Shown: piece after piece, positions 8,285 through 15,608 of the stretch
Layout of the letters: each line of letters begins with the position of its first letter
Numbering within the stretch: position 1 is the stretch's first letter
From: Mycobacteriaceae bacterium
GTDB lineage: Bacteria; Actinomycetota; Actinomycetes; Mycobacteriales; Mycobacteriaceae
Assembly: GCA_013362555.1 (NCBI GenBank)
Contig: JABFVX010000487.1
Location: forward strand, 1-21,999
Length of the DNA: 21,999 nt
Reading direction: 5' to 3'
The notes under the pieces: model-generated
Databases searched by the model: none
What the model was told of the DNA's origin: nothing
Seen by the model: only the letters and a program-made list of their open reading frames with translations
Program-made: the position numbers and the translations under genes

Positions 8285-11200
8285 GTGACGCCAAGCGTGC
8301 CGGGGGATTTGCCGGTGCTCGCGCTGGAACTGATCGCCGGTGACATCCCGGATGCCGACACCAGGGGTATGCGGCAGTTGGGCGACGTCAAGGCCGCGGC
8401 CGCGAAGATCTGCGACAGCTGCGCTGCCGAACTGAAGGTTCGGCTCGACACCCTGCCCGACCGTGCCGACGGCGAGGTCGGGCAGGTGCTGGCCGGGCAG
8501 CTGAAGGACCGCATCGGCGAGTTCGCCAACTCCGGCAAGCAGCTGGGCAGCTCCAGCAAACAGCTGCATGGCGGGGCCGACGACTTCGATTTGATGTCCA
8601 CACAGATCTACATCATCGGCATCACCTTCGCCGCTCAGGCCATGGTCGATCTCATGATGGCCGGCGGAGTCTTCAAAGCCGCCGTGGCTCGGATCCGCGC
8701 CAAAATCGCCGTCCGGACCGCCCTCGAGACCGGGGTGATGCGGATGGAGGCCCGCGCTCTCGCCGAGGGCGCGGTGCGCGCGACGCTGCCGAGCCCGCGC
8801 AAGCTCCTGGTCGTCGGTGCAGGCATGGGCGCAGGGTTCGGTGCGGCCACTCCGCTGGCCGCGCAGTGGTGGGAGAAGGAGGTCAAGCACCACGGCGCCG
8901 ACAAGCCCTACAACTGGAGCAGTGTCGCCGAGGGCGCCTACAGCGGCGCAGTCGGCGGCGCTTTCGGCGCCCTCGCTGCCTCCGCGGCCGCGCCCGCTGT
9001 CGGCCGCTTCGTCAACCGGGTCGCCGCCAGAGCCAAGGGTAGGGCAGTTCCGCGGGTGCTCGGCACCGTCAGCACGATGGCGGTGGGCGGCGTCGCAGGC
9101 GTGGTCGGAGGTGCGACGGGAATGGCGGCGCTATGGGCGCTGCCCGGGACCGAACTGACGGGCCGCGACTGGAGACAGGCCCTCATCTCCGGCTTCGGCG
9201 GCGGCTTCTTCGGCGCGGGCGGCGCCGCCATGGGCGGGCTGTTCCCACACCCGGGTGGACAGCGTCCGCTGCCGAGTGTGGAGCCTAATGTGGTTGTGGC
9301 AGAAGATCAGCCAGCCTATGCGCCGCCGCACGTCGGCGCTGCCGCGACCGAGGACGCCCCCGCCTCGAACGTCCCGTCTCGCCATTTCGACGATTGGGAT
9401 TTCGGCTTGGAAGAGGTCGCGGCAGGAGAAGTCGCACCGCCTCCCGATGCAGTGTTGCGGACAGCGGAAGTGCTGATGCGGCATGTCGACGCGGCGGGAG
9501 TTGAGCGGTTCCTGGTGGTGAAGGCACCTACCGGCGACGGCAGGACGCTGTGGCGGCCGCCGACGACGGCGCTCGACCCGGCGGAGCTGCCGCTGCCGAA
9601 CGCGGCCCGTGGCCTGAGGGAGCGGCTCGGCGTTCCCTCGGACTATGCCGGGACACTGCGTGAGGTGGACACGCGAATCGTTCAACGGCGGGATGGCGAG
9701 CCGGTCACCCGGATCGTGGTCGAGGCCTCCGAACGGTTCGAAACCGTCATCGACGCAAGCGCAATGGGGGTATATCCCGAGAACGCAGCGTGGATGACAT
9801 CCGGCGATCTGAGAGTGCGCCACGACAATCAGAAGGTCCATCCGGAGCACGCGGCGACCTTGTATCACGCGTCCGATGCGTTCGATCCGGTGCCTGCTCC
9901 CGCTGACAACGCGGAGCGGCTGGCGCGCGTCGGTTCGCGCCTGGGCATGGAATCCGATGCTGTGGAGCGCTTGGCGCAGAACGTATCTCAACGGCCGCCC
10001 GACGAGCAGCGCCGAGTAGTCGAGTATCTTTCGAGTTTGAACCGCCAAGCGGAGATGAGTGCCTACATGGTGGAGGTCTATTCCGACCGCGCGGCCGACG
10101 ACCTCGATGCCGGCCTGCACGAAGCGCGTTACGACGAGTCGCGCAACACCGCTGCGAAGCAACGAGCATTGGCCGCCCATCCCGATCTCCCGGACGCGCT
10201 CCGCACGCCCATGGCCGAGGACATGCTGGCCGAGTTCGCGCGGAGTTCGATATATAGCCCCGACGATGTCGGCGATGTGCTGGCTTTTGTCGGCCGTCCC
10301 GAGACCGCGGCGGCGCTGCGCACGATCGAGCAGCGCAATCCCGAGATGGCGGAGGTTGCGCTGCACCGAATGGCGAGTGCGCAGACGGCCGAGCTGCCTG
10401 CTTTCGGGCGTGAGCTGCAGAAGGTCGCTCAGTTGCCTGCGGGTACGGTGGATTCGAGGTTGTTGACCGGATTCGCCAGGATCGTCGACCACACGCTGGT
10501 GACGGGCGACTTCTCGCCTGCCGGCATGGCTGCCAGAGACCGGGCACGAACAGCGCCTGCCGCGCGGGCCTGGGACTTCCTATTGACCCTTGACGACTAT
10601 TCGCCTGCGGCGGTCAGGCACGCGTTCGCTGCCAAGTTTCTGGAGGCGGGGCAGCTGGCAAACCTCCCGGACCACGTCGCCGCCAACGTGTCGTTCTCCG
10701 CGGCGGAACTGAAGGCGGTGGAGGACTTGCACCTCGCCGGGCCGCACAGCAAGGATTTCAGCCGGTACGTCGAAGAAGTAGGCAAGCTGCCCGCAAGCCA
10801 GCAGCCGCTGTCGATCCGGGTGGCGGCCCAGCTCGTCGGCGAGGTGCGTCCCGAATTCGCCACCTGTGTCAGGGACTTGCTGGTCGAAGGTCACCCGGAG
10901 CGGTCGATCATCGGCCTGCGCCAGACCGGTGAAGGGGCGATCAGCGAGCTGAAAGCGATTGCGGGATCGTTCAAAACCGAGGTGCGCAGCGGCGATATCT
11001 CGCCCGAGAGTCTGGCAAAGGTGCAGTCGTCGGATTTCGTCGCTCATCTGCTGATCGATGTCACGAACTACGCCACATCGGGCTTCGGCCCGCACGGAAT
11101 GGACTCGCTTCGTACCGTGCTCGCCTACCACACCCAAGCCGAGCTCGACGGCCGCATCGTGCCGATGCATCCGGAGTATCAGCCCAGTGACGTGTTCGAG

Positions 11201-12349
11201 ATCCCCAAACTGCGCTCGCACGATGACGAAGCGGGCCCGCAGTGGACCGAGGACCTGCTGGAGCGCTATCGCAAGCTGGCCGTCGACCTCGAGGACGCGC
11301 GCACAGTGCTGACGACGGTCGATCGGCCGTTCACGCATCTGCTGGAGCGGGTGGGGCGCAGCCTCGCCGATCACGTTCAGACGCTGGAGCGTTCGCTCGA
11401 GTCCGGTGTCCTGTCCGACGGCACGCCCATGAACGACCGAGCACGGACCAACATCGCCGCTCGGGTGGCGGAGTTCAAGACGCTCATCGAGCCGCCGGAG
11501 GGCAGCGGGCCACAGTTCCCTTCGCTGCGTTCCCTCAAGGACTTCGAACGAAACTTCTTGGACCTGGCCAGAATCGGTGATCTGCACAGCGACCTGCGAA
11601 CCATTTGCTTCGCTTGGGCCATGCGCAAACACCCGGAATGGGTGGACCAGCTCAGCACGATTCGCCCCGACACGCCCACACTGGACGACGTGAGCAAGGT
11701 GCGGGAGTTCGTCGACCACATCACCAATCAAGAGGTGTTCGCCGACTACTTCGCAAACCGCAGGAGTGCGAACACTTTCCAGCGGTTGACCAGTACTCGG
11801 GCGTTGGAGGAGGCGATACTGCGCACTCAGGGAGTCGGAGTGTCGAGCGACACGATCCCGCTGCAGTTCGTCCCGACACGCGGGCCGCTGCTCGAACTGT
11901 CCGGCCACATCGCGAGTGCCTGCTGGGCGGGAAAATACAGTTCGGTCGCGGAGGAGATGCCCAATATGACCGGAGTCATGATGGTTCGCCACCCCGAAGA
12001 CCCGGCCAGGACCGCCTTGGTCGGCGCGGGACTGCTCATCGAAACGACCAACCCGGCGGGCGACAAGATCCTGCTGATCCGCGGACTCAACCCCTTGGAA
12101 AATTACATCAACCACGTTTCGATCGATGATTTCTATCAGCAGTTCACAGGCTGGGCGAAAGGCATCGCCGAGGCCCGCGGCGCCAAACTGGCCATCGTCA
12201 TCGACGGTCACTCCGGCGGCGCCGCCACCAACCGCCCTGCCCTCTTCGGCTATCTCAAGACCCTGAAACTGACCCCGGTTCGGGTGAACGGCGCAGACAC
12301 CGAATTCAACCGCTACAACGTCACTCAGGACGCCTACCTGGTGCCCTGA
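8285..12349 (+). CDS. 1354-aa multidomain protein: CpnT-like N-terminus, degenerate Nudix-like domain, helical middle, unknown C-terminal domain
   Basis: GTG 8285 follows AGGTGAGG (8272-8279). Residues 1-125 resemble the WXG100-like helical N-terminus of CpnT-type proteins (pattern IAGDIPDADTRGMRQLGD, then two long helices), which is linked to type VII secretion. Residues 104-320 contain five Gly/Ala-rich hydrophobic stretches (about 104-128, 173-193, 221-240, 260-287, 300-320). A Pro/Glu-rich linker runs to 388. Residues 388-535 look like a Nudix fold: W423, then the 23-residue box 428-450 has exact spacing (T-x5-E434-x7-R442-G-L-R-E446-R-L-G449-V450) but Thr replaces Gly, and Gly443 and Arg447 replace catalytic Glu. 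Residues 540-1185 are mainly helical and unassigned. Residues 1190-1354 form a compact alpha/beta domain with ACW (1212-1214), KILLIRGLNP and DGHSGGAATNRP, perhaps GNAT-like. Some rare ATA codons occur in the central part. No immunity-sized gene follows; the next gene is lipA on the other strand. Domain calls are by eye; function is unknown. Confidence 0.85.
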   Translation: MTPSVPGDLPVLALELIAGDIPDADTRGMRQLGDVKAAAAKICDSCAAELKVRLDTLPDRADGEVGQVLAGQLKDRIGEFANSGKQLGSSSKQLHGGADDFDLMSTQIYIIGITFAAQAMVDLMMAGGVFKAAVARIRAKIAVRTALETGVMRMEARALAEGAVRATLPSPRKLLVVGAGMGAGFGAATPLAAQWWEKEVKHHGADKPYNWSSVAEGAYSGAVGGAFGALAASAAAPAVGRFVNRVAARAKGRAVPRVLGTVSTMAVGGVAGVVGGATGMAALWALPGTELTGRDWRQALISGFGGGFFGAGGAAMGGLFPHPGGQRPLPSVEPNVVVAEDQPAYAPPHVGAAATEDAPASNVPSRHFDDWDFGLEEVAAGEVAPPPDAVLRTAEVLMRHVDAAGVERFLVVKAPTGDGRTLWRPPTTALDPAELPLPNAARGLRERLGVPSDYAGTLREVDTRIVQRRDGEPVTRIVVEASERFETVIDASAMGVYPENAAWMTSGDLRVRHDNQKVHPEHAATLYHASDAFDPVPAPADNAERLARVGSRLGMESDAVERLAQNVSQRPPDEQRRVVEYLSSLNRQAEMSAYMVEVYSDRAADDLDAGLHEARYDESRNTAAKQRALAAHPDLPDALRTPMAEDMLAEFARSSIYSPDDVGDVLAFVGRPETAAALRTIEQRNPEMAEVALHRMASAQTAELPAFGRELQKVAQLPAGTVDSRLLTGFARIVDHTLVTGDFSPAGMAARDRARTAPAARAWDFLLTLDDYSPAAVRHAFAAKFLEAGQLANLPDHVAANVSFSAAELKAVEDLHLAGPHSKDFSRYVEEVGKLPASQQPLSIRVAAQLVGEVRPEFATCVRDLLVEGHPERSIIGLRQTGEGAISELKAIAGSFKTEVRSGDISPESLAKVQSSDFVAHLLIDVTNYATSGFGPHGMDSLRTVLAYHTQAELDGRIVPMHPEYQPSDVFEIPKLRSHDDEAGPQWTEDLLERYRKLAVDLEDARTVLTTVDRPFTHLLERVGRSLADHVQTLERSLESGVLSDGTPMNDRARTNIAARVAEFKTLIEPPEGSGPQFPSLRSLKDFERNFLDLARIGDLHSDLRTICFAWAMRKHPEWVDQLSTIRPDTPTLDDVSKVREFVDHITNQEVFADYFANRRSANTFQRLTSTRALEEAILRTQGVGVSSDTIPLQFVPTRGPLLELSGHIASACWAGKYSSVAEEMPNMTGVMMVRHPEDPARTALVGAGLLIETTNPAGDKILLIRGLNPLENYINHVSIDDFYQQFTGWAKGIAEARGAKLAIVIDGHSGGAATNRPALFGYLKTLKLTPVRVNGADTEFNRYNVTQDAYLVP

Positions 12350-12361
12350 CACACACCCAAG

Positions 12362-12416
12362 CCTCCAGAACGACCCCTGAGTTGCGTCCAACGCACGTCA
12401 CGGGTCGTTCTGGAGG
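12362..12416. repeat. Family A palindromic repeat, copy 2
   Basis: Arms 12362-12387 and 12391-12416 (26 nt) pair at 23 of 26 positions with a 3-nt loop. The outer block CCTCCAGAACGACCC is perfect and the mismatches sit near the loop. It occupies the gap between the converging 1354-aa gene (+) and lipA (-), 12 and 8 nt from their stops, so it may act as a shared terminator. Confidence 0.88.
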
Positions 12417-12424
12417 TAGGGTTC

Positions 12425-13477
12425 TCAGCCTCGGGCGGCCATGCGGGTGAGGACCGAGGTTGCCTCCTGGGAGGCGGTGCCCTCGGCGGCCAAGTGGGCG
12501 ATGGCGGCGGGGATCTCGCGGCCGTGGTGGCCCATGGCCTGGGCGTAGAGGCGCCCCGCCCGGTAGGACGAGCGGACCAGCGGGCCCGCCATGACCCCCG
12601 CGAATCCGAGCGCCTTGGCGGCGTCGGAGTGTTCGACGAACTCCTCGGGCTTCACCCAGCGGTCCACGGGGTGGTGGCGCGGGGAGGGGCGCAGGTACTG
12701 CGTGATGGTCAGGATGTCGCAGCCGGCCTCGTGCAGGTCGCGCATGGCGGCGGTGACTTCGTCCGGGGTCTCGCCCATGCCGAGGATGAGGTTCGACTTG
12801 GTCACCAGGCCCGCGTCGCGGGCGGCGGTGAGGACCTCGAGGGAGCGTTCGTAGCGGAAGGCGGGACGGATGCGGCGGAAGATGCGCGGCACCGTTTCGA
12901 GGTTGTGCGCCAATACCTCCGGGCGGGACTCGAACACCTCGGCCAGCTGTTCCGGCCTGGCGTTGAAGTCGGGGATGAGCAGCTCGACGCCGGTGGCGGG
13001 GTTGAGGCGCTTGATGGCGTGCACGGTCTCGGCGTACAGCCAGGCGCCGCCGTCGGGGAGGTCGTCGCGGGCGACGCCGGTCACGGTCGCGTAGCGCAGG
13101 CCCATGGCCTGCACGCTCTCGGCGACCCGGCGCGGCTCGTCGCGGTCGAGCTCGGCGGGCTTGCCGGTGTCGATCTGACAGAAGTCGCAGCGCCGGGTGC
13201 ACTGCTCGCCGCCGATGAGGAAGGTGGCCTCGCGGTCCTCCCAGCACTCGAAGATGTTGGGACAGCCCGCCTCTTCGCACACGGTGTGCAGGCCCTCGCG
13301 GCGCACCAGGCCTTTGAGCTCGGTGTACTCCGGACCCATCGTGGCGCGGGTGCGAATCCACTCCGGCTTGCGCTCGATCGGGGTCTGCGCGTTGCGCGCC
13401 TCGATGCGGAGCAGCTTGCGGCCCTCCGGAGCGGAGCTTGCGGAGCGACCCGGGGACTCGGGAGCGCAGCCGGTCAT
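12425..13477 (-). CDS. lipA: Lipoyl synthase (radical SAM)
   Basis: LipA inserts two sulfur atoms into octanoyl groups on the lipoyl domains of E2 and GcvH proteins, in the cytoplasm. The 350-aa product has the auxiliary cluster motif C67-x4-C72-x5-C78 (CEEAGCPNIFEC) and the radical SAM motif C93-x3-C97-x2-C100 (CTRRCDFC). It also has the family end motif RSSYRAG, whose Ser ligates the auxiliary cluster. ERKPEW, RREGLHTVCEEAGCPN and ATVTGVARDDLPDGGA agree with mycobacterial LipA. ATG 13477 overlaps the lipB stop in ATGA, so translation is coupled. This gives an N-terminus about 13 residues longer than the mycobacterial one I recall; a later start is possible. Confidence 0.98.
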   Translation of the reverse strand: MTGCAPESPGRSASSAPEGRKLLRIEARNAQTPIERKPEWIRTRATMGPEYTELKGLVRREGLHTVCEEAGCPNIFECWEDREATFLIGGEQCTRRCDFCQIDTGKPAELDRDEPRRVAESVQAMGLRYATVTGVARDDLPDGGAWLYAETVHAIKRLNPATGVELLIPDFNARPEQLAEVFESRPEVLAHNLETVPRIFRRIRPAFRYERSLEVLTAARDAGLVTKSNLILGMGETPDEVTAAMRDLHEAGCDILTITQYLRPSPRHHPVDRWVKPEEFVEHSDAAKALGFAGVMAGPLVRSSYRAGRLYAQAMGHHGREIPAAIAHLAAEGTASQEATSVLTRMAARG

Positions 13478-14289
13478 GCGGTGGCCTTCGCGGTGCTTTC
13501 GGCGCTGTTCGCGAGGCCTTGCGGCGCGCGCGCCGCCTCCTCGGGCCGCGCCCCGGGGGCTGCGCAGATGTTGTCCATGGTCACCTTCGTGTCGGGGTGG
13601 TCGAGGTCATGGTCGCAGACCGGCAGTGCGCCATCCAGCGCGGCGAGCACCGCGTCGGCGGCCAACGGCGCCACCTCGGCGACGGTGACGTCGCGCCCGA
13701 GTTCCCGGGACAGGCTCGTCACGCCCGCGTCGGCGATGCCGCAGGGGATGATCGCTTCGAACCCATCCATGGCGGAGTTGCAGTTCAACGCGAAGCCGTG
13801 GAGCGTGACACCGCGCTGTACCCGCACACCGATGGCCGCGACCTTGCGTTCGGGCTGCCCGCCGCGGGCGGGCACCCAGACCCCGGAACGCTTTTCGACG
13901 CGTCCGCATTCCAGGCCCAGGCCCGCGCAGACGTGGATGAGCGCCTCTTCGAGCCTGCGGACGTAGTTGACGACGTCGATCGGCTCGGCCAGCCGGACGA
14001 TGGGGTAGCCGACGAGCTGTCCCGGCCCGTGCCAGGTGATCTTGCCGCCGCGGTCCACCTCGACGACCGGACTGCCGTCGACGGGCCGGTCCTCGGGGCT
14101 GGTGCGCCGACCGGCGGTGTAGACCGACGGGTGCTCCTGCAGGAACAGCCGGTCCCGGCCTCGGCCCTCGGCACGCTGGTCGGCGATGGCGCGCTGTAGC
14201 TCCCATGCCGCGTGGTACTCGATGGTGCCGAGGTTTTCGATGTCCATCGGCTCGGGGTCCATCCGGGCCGATTCGCATGCACGACTCAC
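13474..14289 (-). CDS. lipB: Octanoyl-ACP:protein octanoyltransferase
   Basis: LipB moves octanoate from acyl carrier protein to lipoyl domains, the substrate LipA then uses. The 271-aa product has RGGKITWHGPGQLVGYPI (80-97), ERKVAAIGVRV (147-157) with catalytic Lys149, LHGFALN, and IPCGIADAGVTSL (181-193) with catalytic Cys183. GTG 14289 is preceded by GAGGG and by a TAGCGT that could be a -10, so the transcript may be leaderless; ATG starts at residues 10 and 15 are alternatives. The enzyme core ends near residue 235 and is followed by an unusual Ala/Pro-rich tail of about 35 residues, longer than the family norm of about 230 aa. The gene overlaps lipA by 4 bp. Confidence 0.97.
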   Translation of the reverse strand: MSRACESARMDPEPMDIENLGTIEYHAAWELQRAIADQRAEGRGRDRLFLQEHPSVYTAGRRTSPEDRPVDGSPVVEVDRGGKITWHGPGQLVGYPIVRLAEPIDVVNYVRRLEEALIHVCAGLGLECGRVEKRSGVWVPARGGQPERKVAAIGVRVQRGVTLHGFALNCNSAMDGFEAIIPCGIADAGVTSLSRELGRDVTVAEVAPLAADAVLAALDGALPVCDHDLDHPDTKVTMDNICAAPGARPEEAARAPQGLANSAESTAKATA

Positions 14290-14352
14290 ACCCTCGACGC
14301 TACCCCTGGGCTGAAACCAGGGAAAATCACCCTTCCCGTGGTATGGAACGCG

Positions 14353-14853
14353 TCACTCTGCAGTGAGGGTGAGCTGCATCAACGTCAGGTCCAGCCAGCG
14401 GTCGAACTTGCGCCCGACCTCCGGCATGCGGCCGACGACGCGGAATCCGAGTTTGTCGTGCAGGGCGATGGACGCTGGATTGTCGGATCCGATGACGGCG
14501 ACCATCGCGTGCACGTCGTTCTTGGTCGCCCGGGCCACGAGCTCGGTCATCAGCAGGGTCGCGATCCCGCGGCCGTGGAACCCGTCGGCCAGATATACCG
14601 AGTGCTCCATGGTGTGTCGGTAGCCGCTCTTGGACCGCCACTGCGCGTAGCTCGCGTATCCCGCGATCCGTCCCGCTGCCTCGGCGACCAGCACCGGGTA
14701 GCCTGCGGCGACCCGGTCCCGGTACCAGTGCAGTCGCTCGTCGTGGTCGACCGGCTCGGTGTCCCAGATCGCCGTGCTGGTGGCGATGGCGGCGTTGTGG
14801 ATGCCCAGGATGGCGGCCACGTCGCCCTCGGTCGCGTCGCGGATCTCGGTCAT
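14353..14853 (-). CDS. GNAT N-acetyltransferase, phosphinothricin acetyltransferase-like
   Basis: The 166-aa protein has the GNAT fold: IRDATEGDVAAILGIHN at the start, then the acetyl-CoA loop GFHGRGIATLLM (91-102) and the closing SDNPASIALHDKLGF (123-137). TSTAIWDTEP and EHSVYL suit the PAT/bar subgroup, which acetylates small amines such as phosphinothricin or methionine sulfone-type compounds; the true substrate is unknown. ATG 14853 is chosen because AGGAG lies about 9 nt upstream; an earlier ATG at 14895 would overlap the regulator gene and adds residues not seen in the family. It is on the same strand as the TetR gene, 25 nt downstream, and may be co-transcribed with it. Confidence 0.93.
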   Translation of the reverse strand: MTEIRDATEGDVAAILGIHNAAIATSTAIWDTEPVDHDERLHWYRDRVAAGYPVLVAEAAGRIAGYASYAQWRSKSGYRHTMEHSVYLADGFHGRGIATLLMTELVARATKNDVHAMVAVIGSDNPASIALHDKLGFRVVGRMPEVGRKFDRWLDLTLMQLTLTAE

Positions 14854-14878
14854 GCCGCCATTCTCCTGCAACGGAGTT

Positions 14879-15490
14879 TCAGGCTTGCCAGGCACGCATG
14901 CCGAGCAGGATCACGCGCATCTGGCGTTCGGTGCGGGCGATCACGGCGGGGGCGTCCGCGGGGGCGGTGTCGAGAAAGACCGCGACCCGGTCGGCCATGG
15001 TGGAGACCATCAACTCGGCGACGATGTCGAGGGTGTCGGGGTCCTGGTCGGCGAATCGGGACAGGTCGACGGCGAACTCCGCGGCGATGCGATGCAGGCC
15101 GTCCTCGATGGCGCGGTGCAGCGCCCCGCTTCCGCCGTGCCGCTCCCGCACCAGGAATCCGACGAGCTCGCGGCGTGCGCCGACATGGTCGAACACGGCG
15201 TTCACGTACTGGCGGTGGTCGGCCGCGGCGGGGGAGCGGCGAATGGCGCGCAGGGTGGTGCGCAGGGCGAGGATGGCCTCGTCCACCAGCATCAGGCCGA
15301 GGGCGTCCAGTGAGGCGAAGTGCCGGTAGAACGCGGTCGGGACGATGCCCGCGGAGCGGGCGACCTCGCGCAGGCTCACCGCCCCGAACCCGCGTTCGGC
15401 GGCCAGCGCCAGCGTGCCGTCGAGCAGGGCTCGGCGGGTGTGCTCCTTGCGCTCGGCGCGGGAGGTGCTGGGCGGATTGGTCACGGGCAC
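14879..15490 (-). CDS. TetR-family repressor, FabR/DesT-like
   Basis: The 203-aa protein has an N-terminal TetR helix-turn-helix (VSLREVARSAGIVPTAFYRHF, residues 38-58) followed by ASLDALGLMLVDEAILALR. This run is close to E. coli FabR and Pseudomonas DesT, regulators that sense unsaturated and saturated acyl-CoA or acyl-ACP. The C-terminal ligand domain includes ELVGFLVRERHGGSGALHRAI, again FabR-like. It is divergent from a reductase-desaturase operon, the same partnership as DesT with desaturase genes. GTG 15490 is preceded by a possible -10 (TGTAAT on the minus strand, 15495-15500) about 5 nt away and no ribosome site, so the transcript may be leaderless. A GTG two codons later is an alternative. 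Confidence 0.93.
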   Translation of the reverse strand: MPVTNPPSTSRAERKEHTRRALLDGTLALAAERGFGAVSLREVARSAGIVPTAFYRHFASLDALGLMLVDEAILALRTTLRAIRRSPAAADHRQYVNAVFDHVGARRELVGFLVRERHGGSGALHRAIEDGLHRIAAEFAVDLSRFADQDPDTLDIVAELMVSTMADRVAVFLDTAPADAPAVIARTERQMRVILLGMRAWQA

Positions 15491-15492
15491 GG

Positions 15493-15510
15493 AGATTACA
15501 CCTGTTCACT
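15493..15510. promoter_or_regulatory. Second, degenerate DesT-like operator before the regulator start
   Basis: The 18-bp AGATTACACCTGTTCACT matches the strong operator at 15591-15608 in 13 of 18 positions and keeps one full half-site (GTTCACT). It lies 3 nt upstream of the regulator's GTG and covers its likely -10, which would allow autoregulation. Inference from sequence only. Confidence 0.5.
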
Positions 15511-15531
15511 CATGGCTTGTCACAATGGTCG

Positions 15532-15585
15532 AGTGTGACCTGGGTTTCGTCGGGTTGACAAGTATGTGGGGCCGTGGGTCACACT
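15532..15585. promoter_or_regulatory. Spaced 9-bp inverted repeat in the divergent promoter region
   Basis: AGTGTGACC (15532-15540) and its exact reverse complement GGTCACACT (15577-15585) are 36 nt apart. They flank the -35-like TTGACA at 15555-15560, and the right copy holds the likely -10 (CACACT) of the reductase gene. They may be extra half-sites for the regulator or a site for another protein. Confidence 0.5.
15555..15560 (+). promoter_or_regulatory. -35 element of the reductase-desaturase operon
   Basis: TTGACA is a perfect consensus -35. A -10-like CACACT follows at 15580-15585 (19-bp spacing), which puts the start site at about 15591-15593, on the GTG start codon. No ribosome binding site precedes the GTG, so a leaderless mRNA is likely. 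Confidence 0.55.
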
Positions 15586-15590
15586 GAATG

Positions 15591-15608
15591 AGTGTACAAG
15601 CGTTCACT
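15591..15608. promoter_or_regulatory. DesT/FabR-like operator over the reductase start codon
   Basis: AGTGTACAAGCGTTCACT is a near-perfect 18-bp dyad (AGTG-x-AC-n4-GT-x-CACT). Its reverse complement AGTGAACGCTTGTACACT is very like the Pseudomonas DesT operator as I recall it (half-site AGTGAAC, centre GCTT). It covers the GTG start (15592) and the expected transcription start, an ideal position for repression by the divergent TetR protein. Confidence 0.7.

Noticed and set aside
8132..8893. N-terminal extension of the EF-G-like frame to 974 aa
   Set aside because: The added 254 residues run antisense through the start of the 1354-aa gene and lack family similarity; FusA2-type proteins are about 710-720 aa.
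10580..12391. 603-aa minus-strand frame inside the 1354-aa gene
   Set aside because: Composition is that of a shadow frame, with no recognisable motif; the plus frame has coherent helices, linker and domains.
12350..12424. Immunity or antitoxin gene after the 1354-aa gene
   Set aside because: The gap is only 75 bp and is filled by a family A hairpin.
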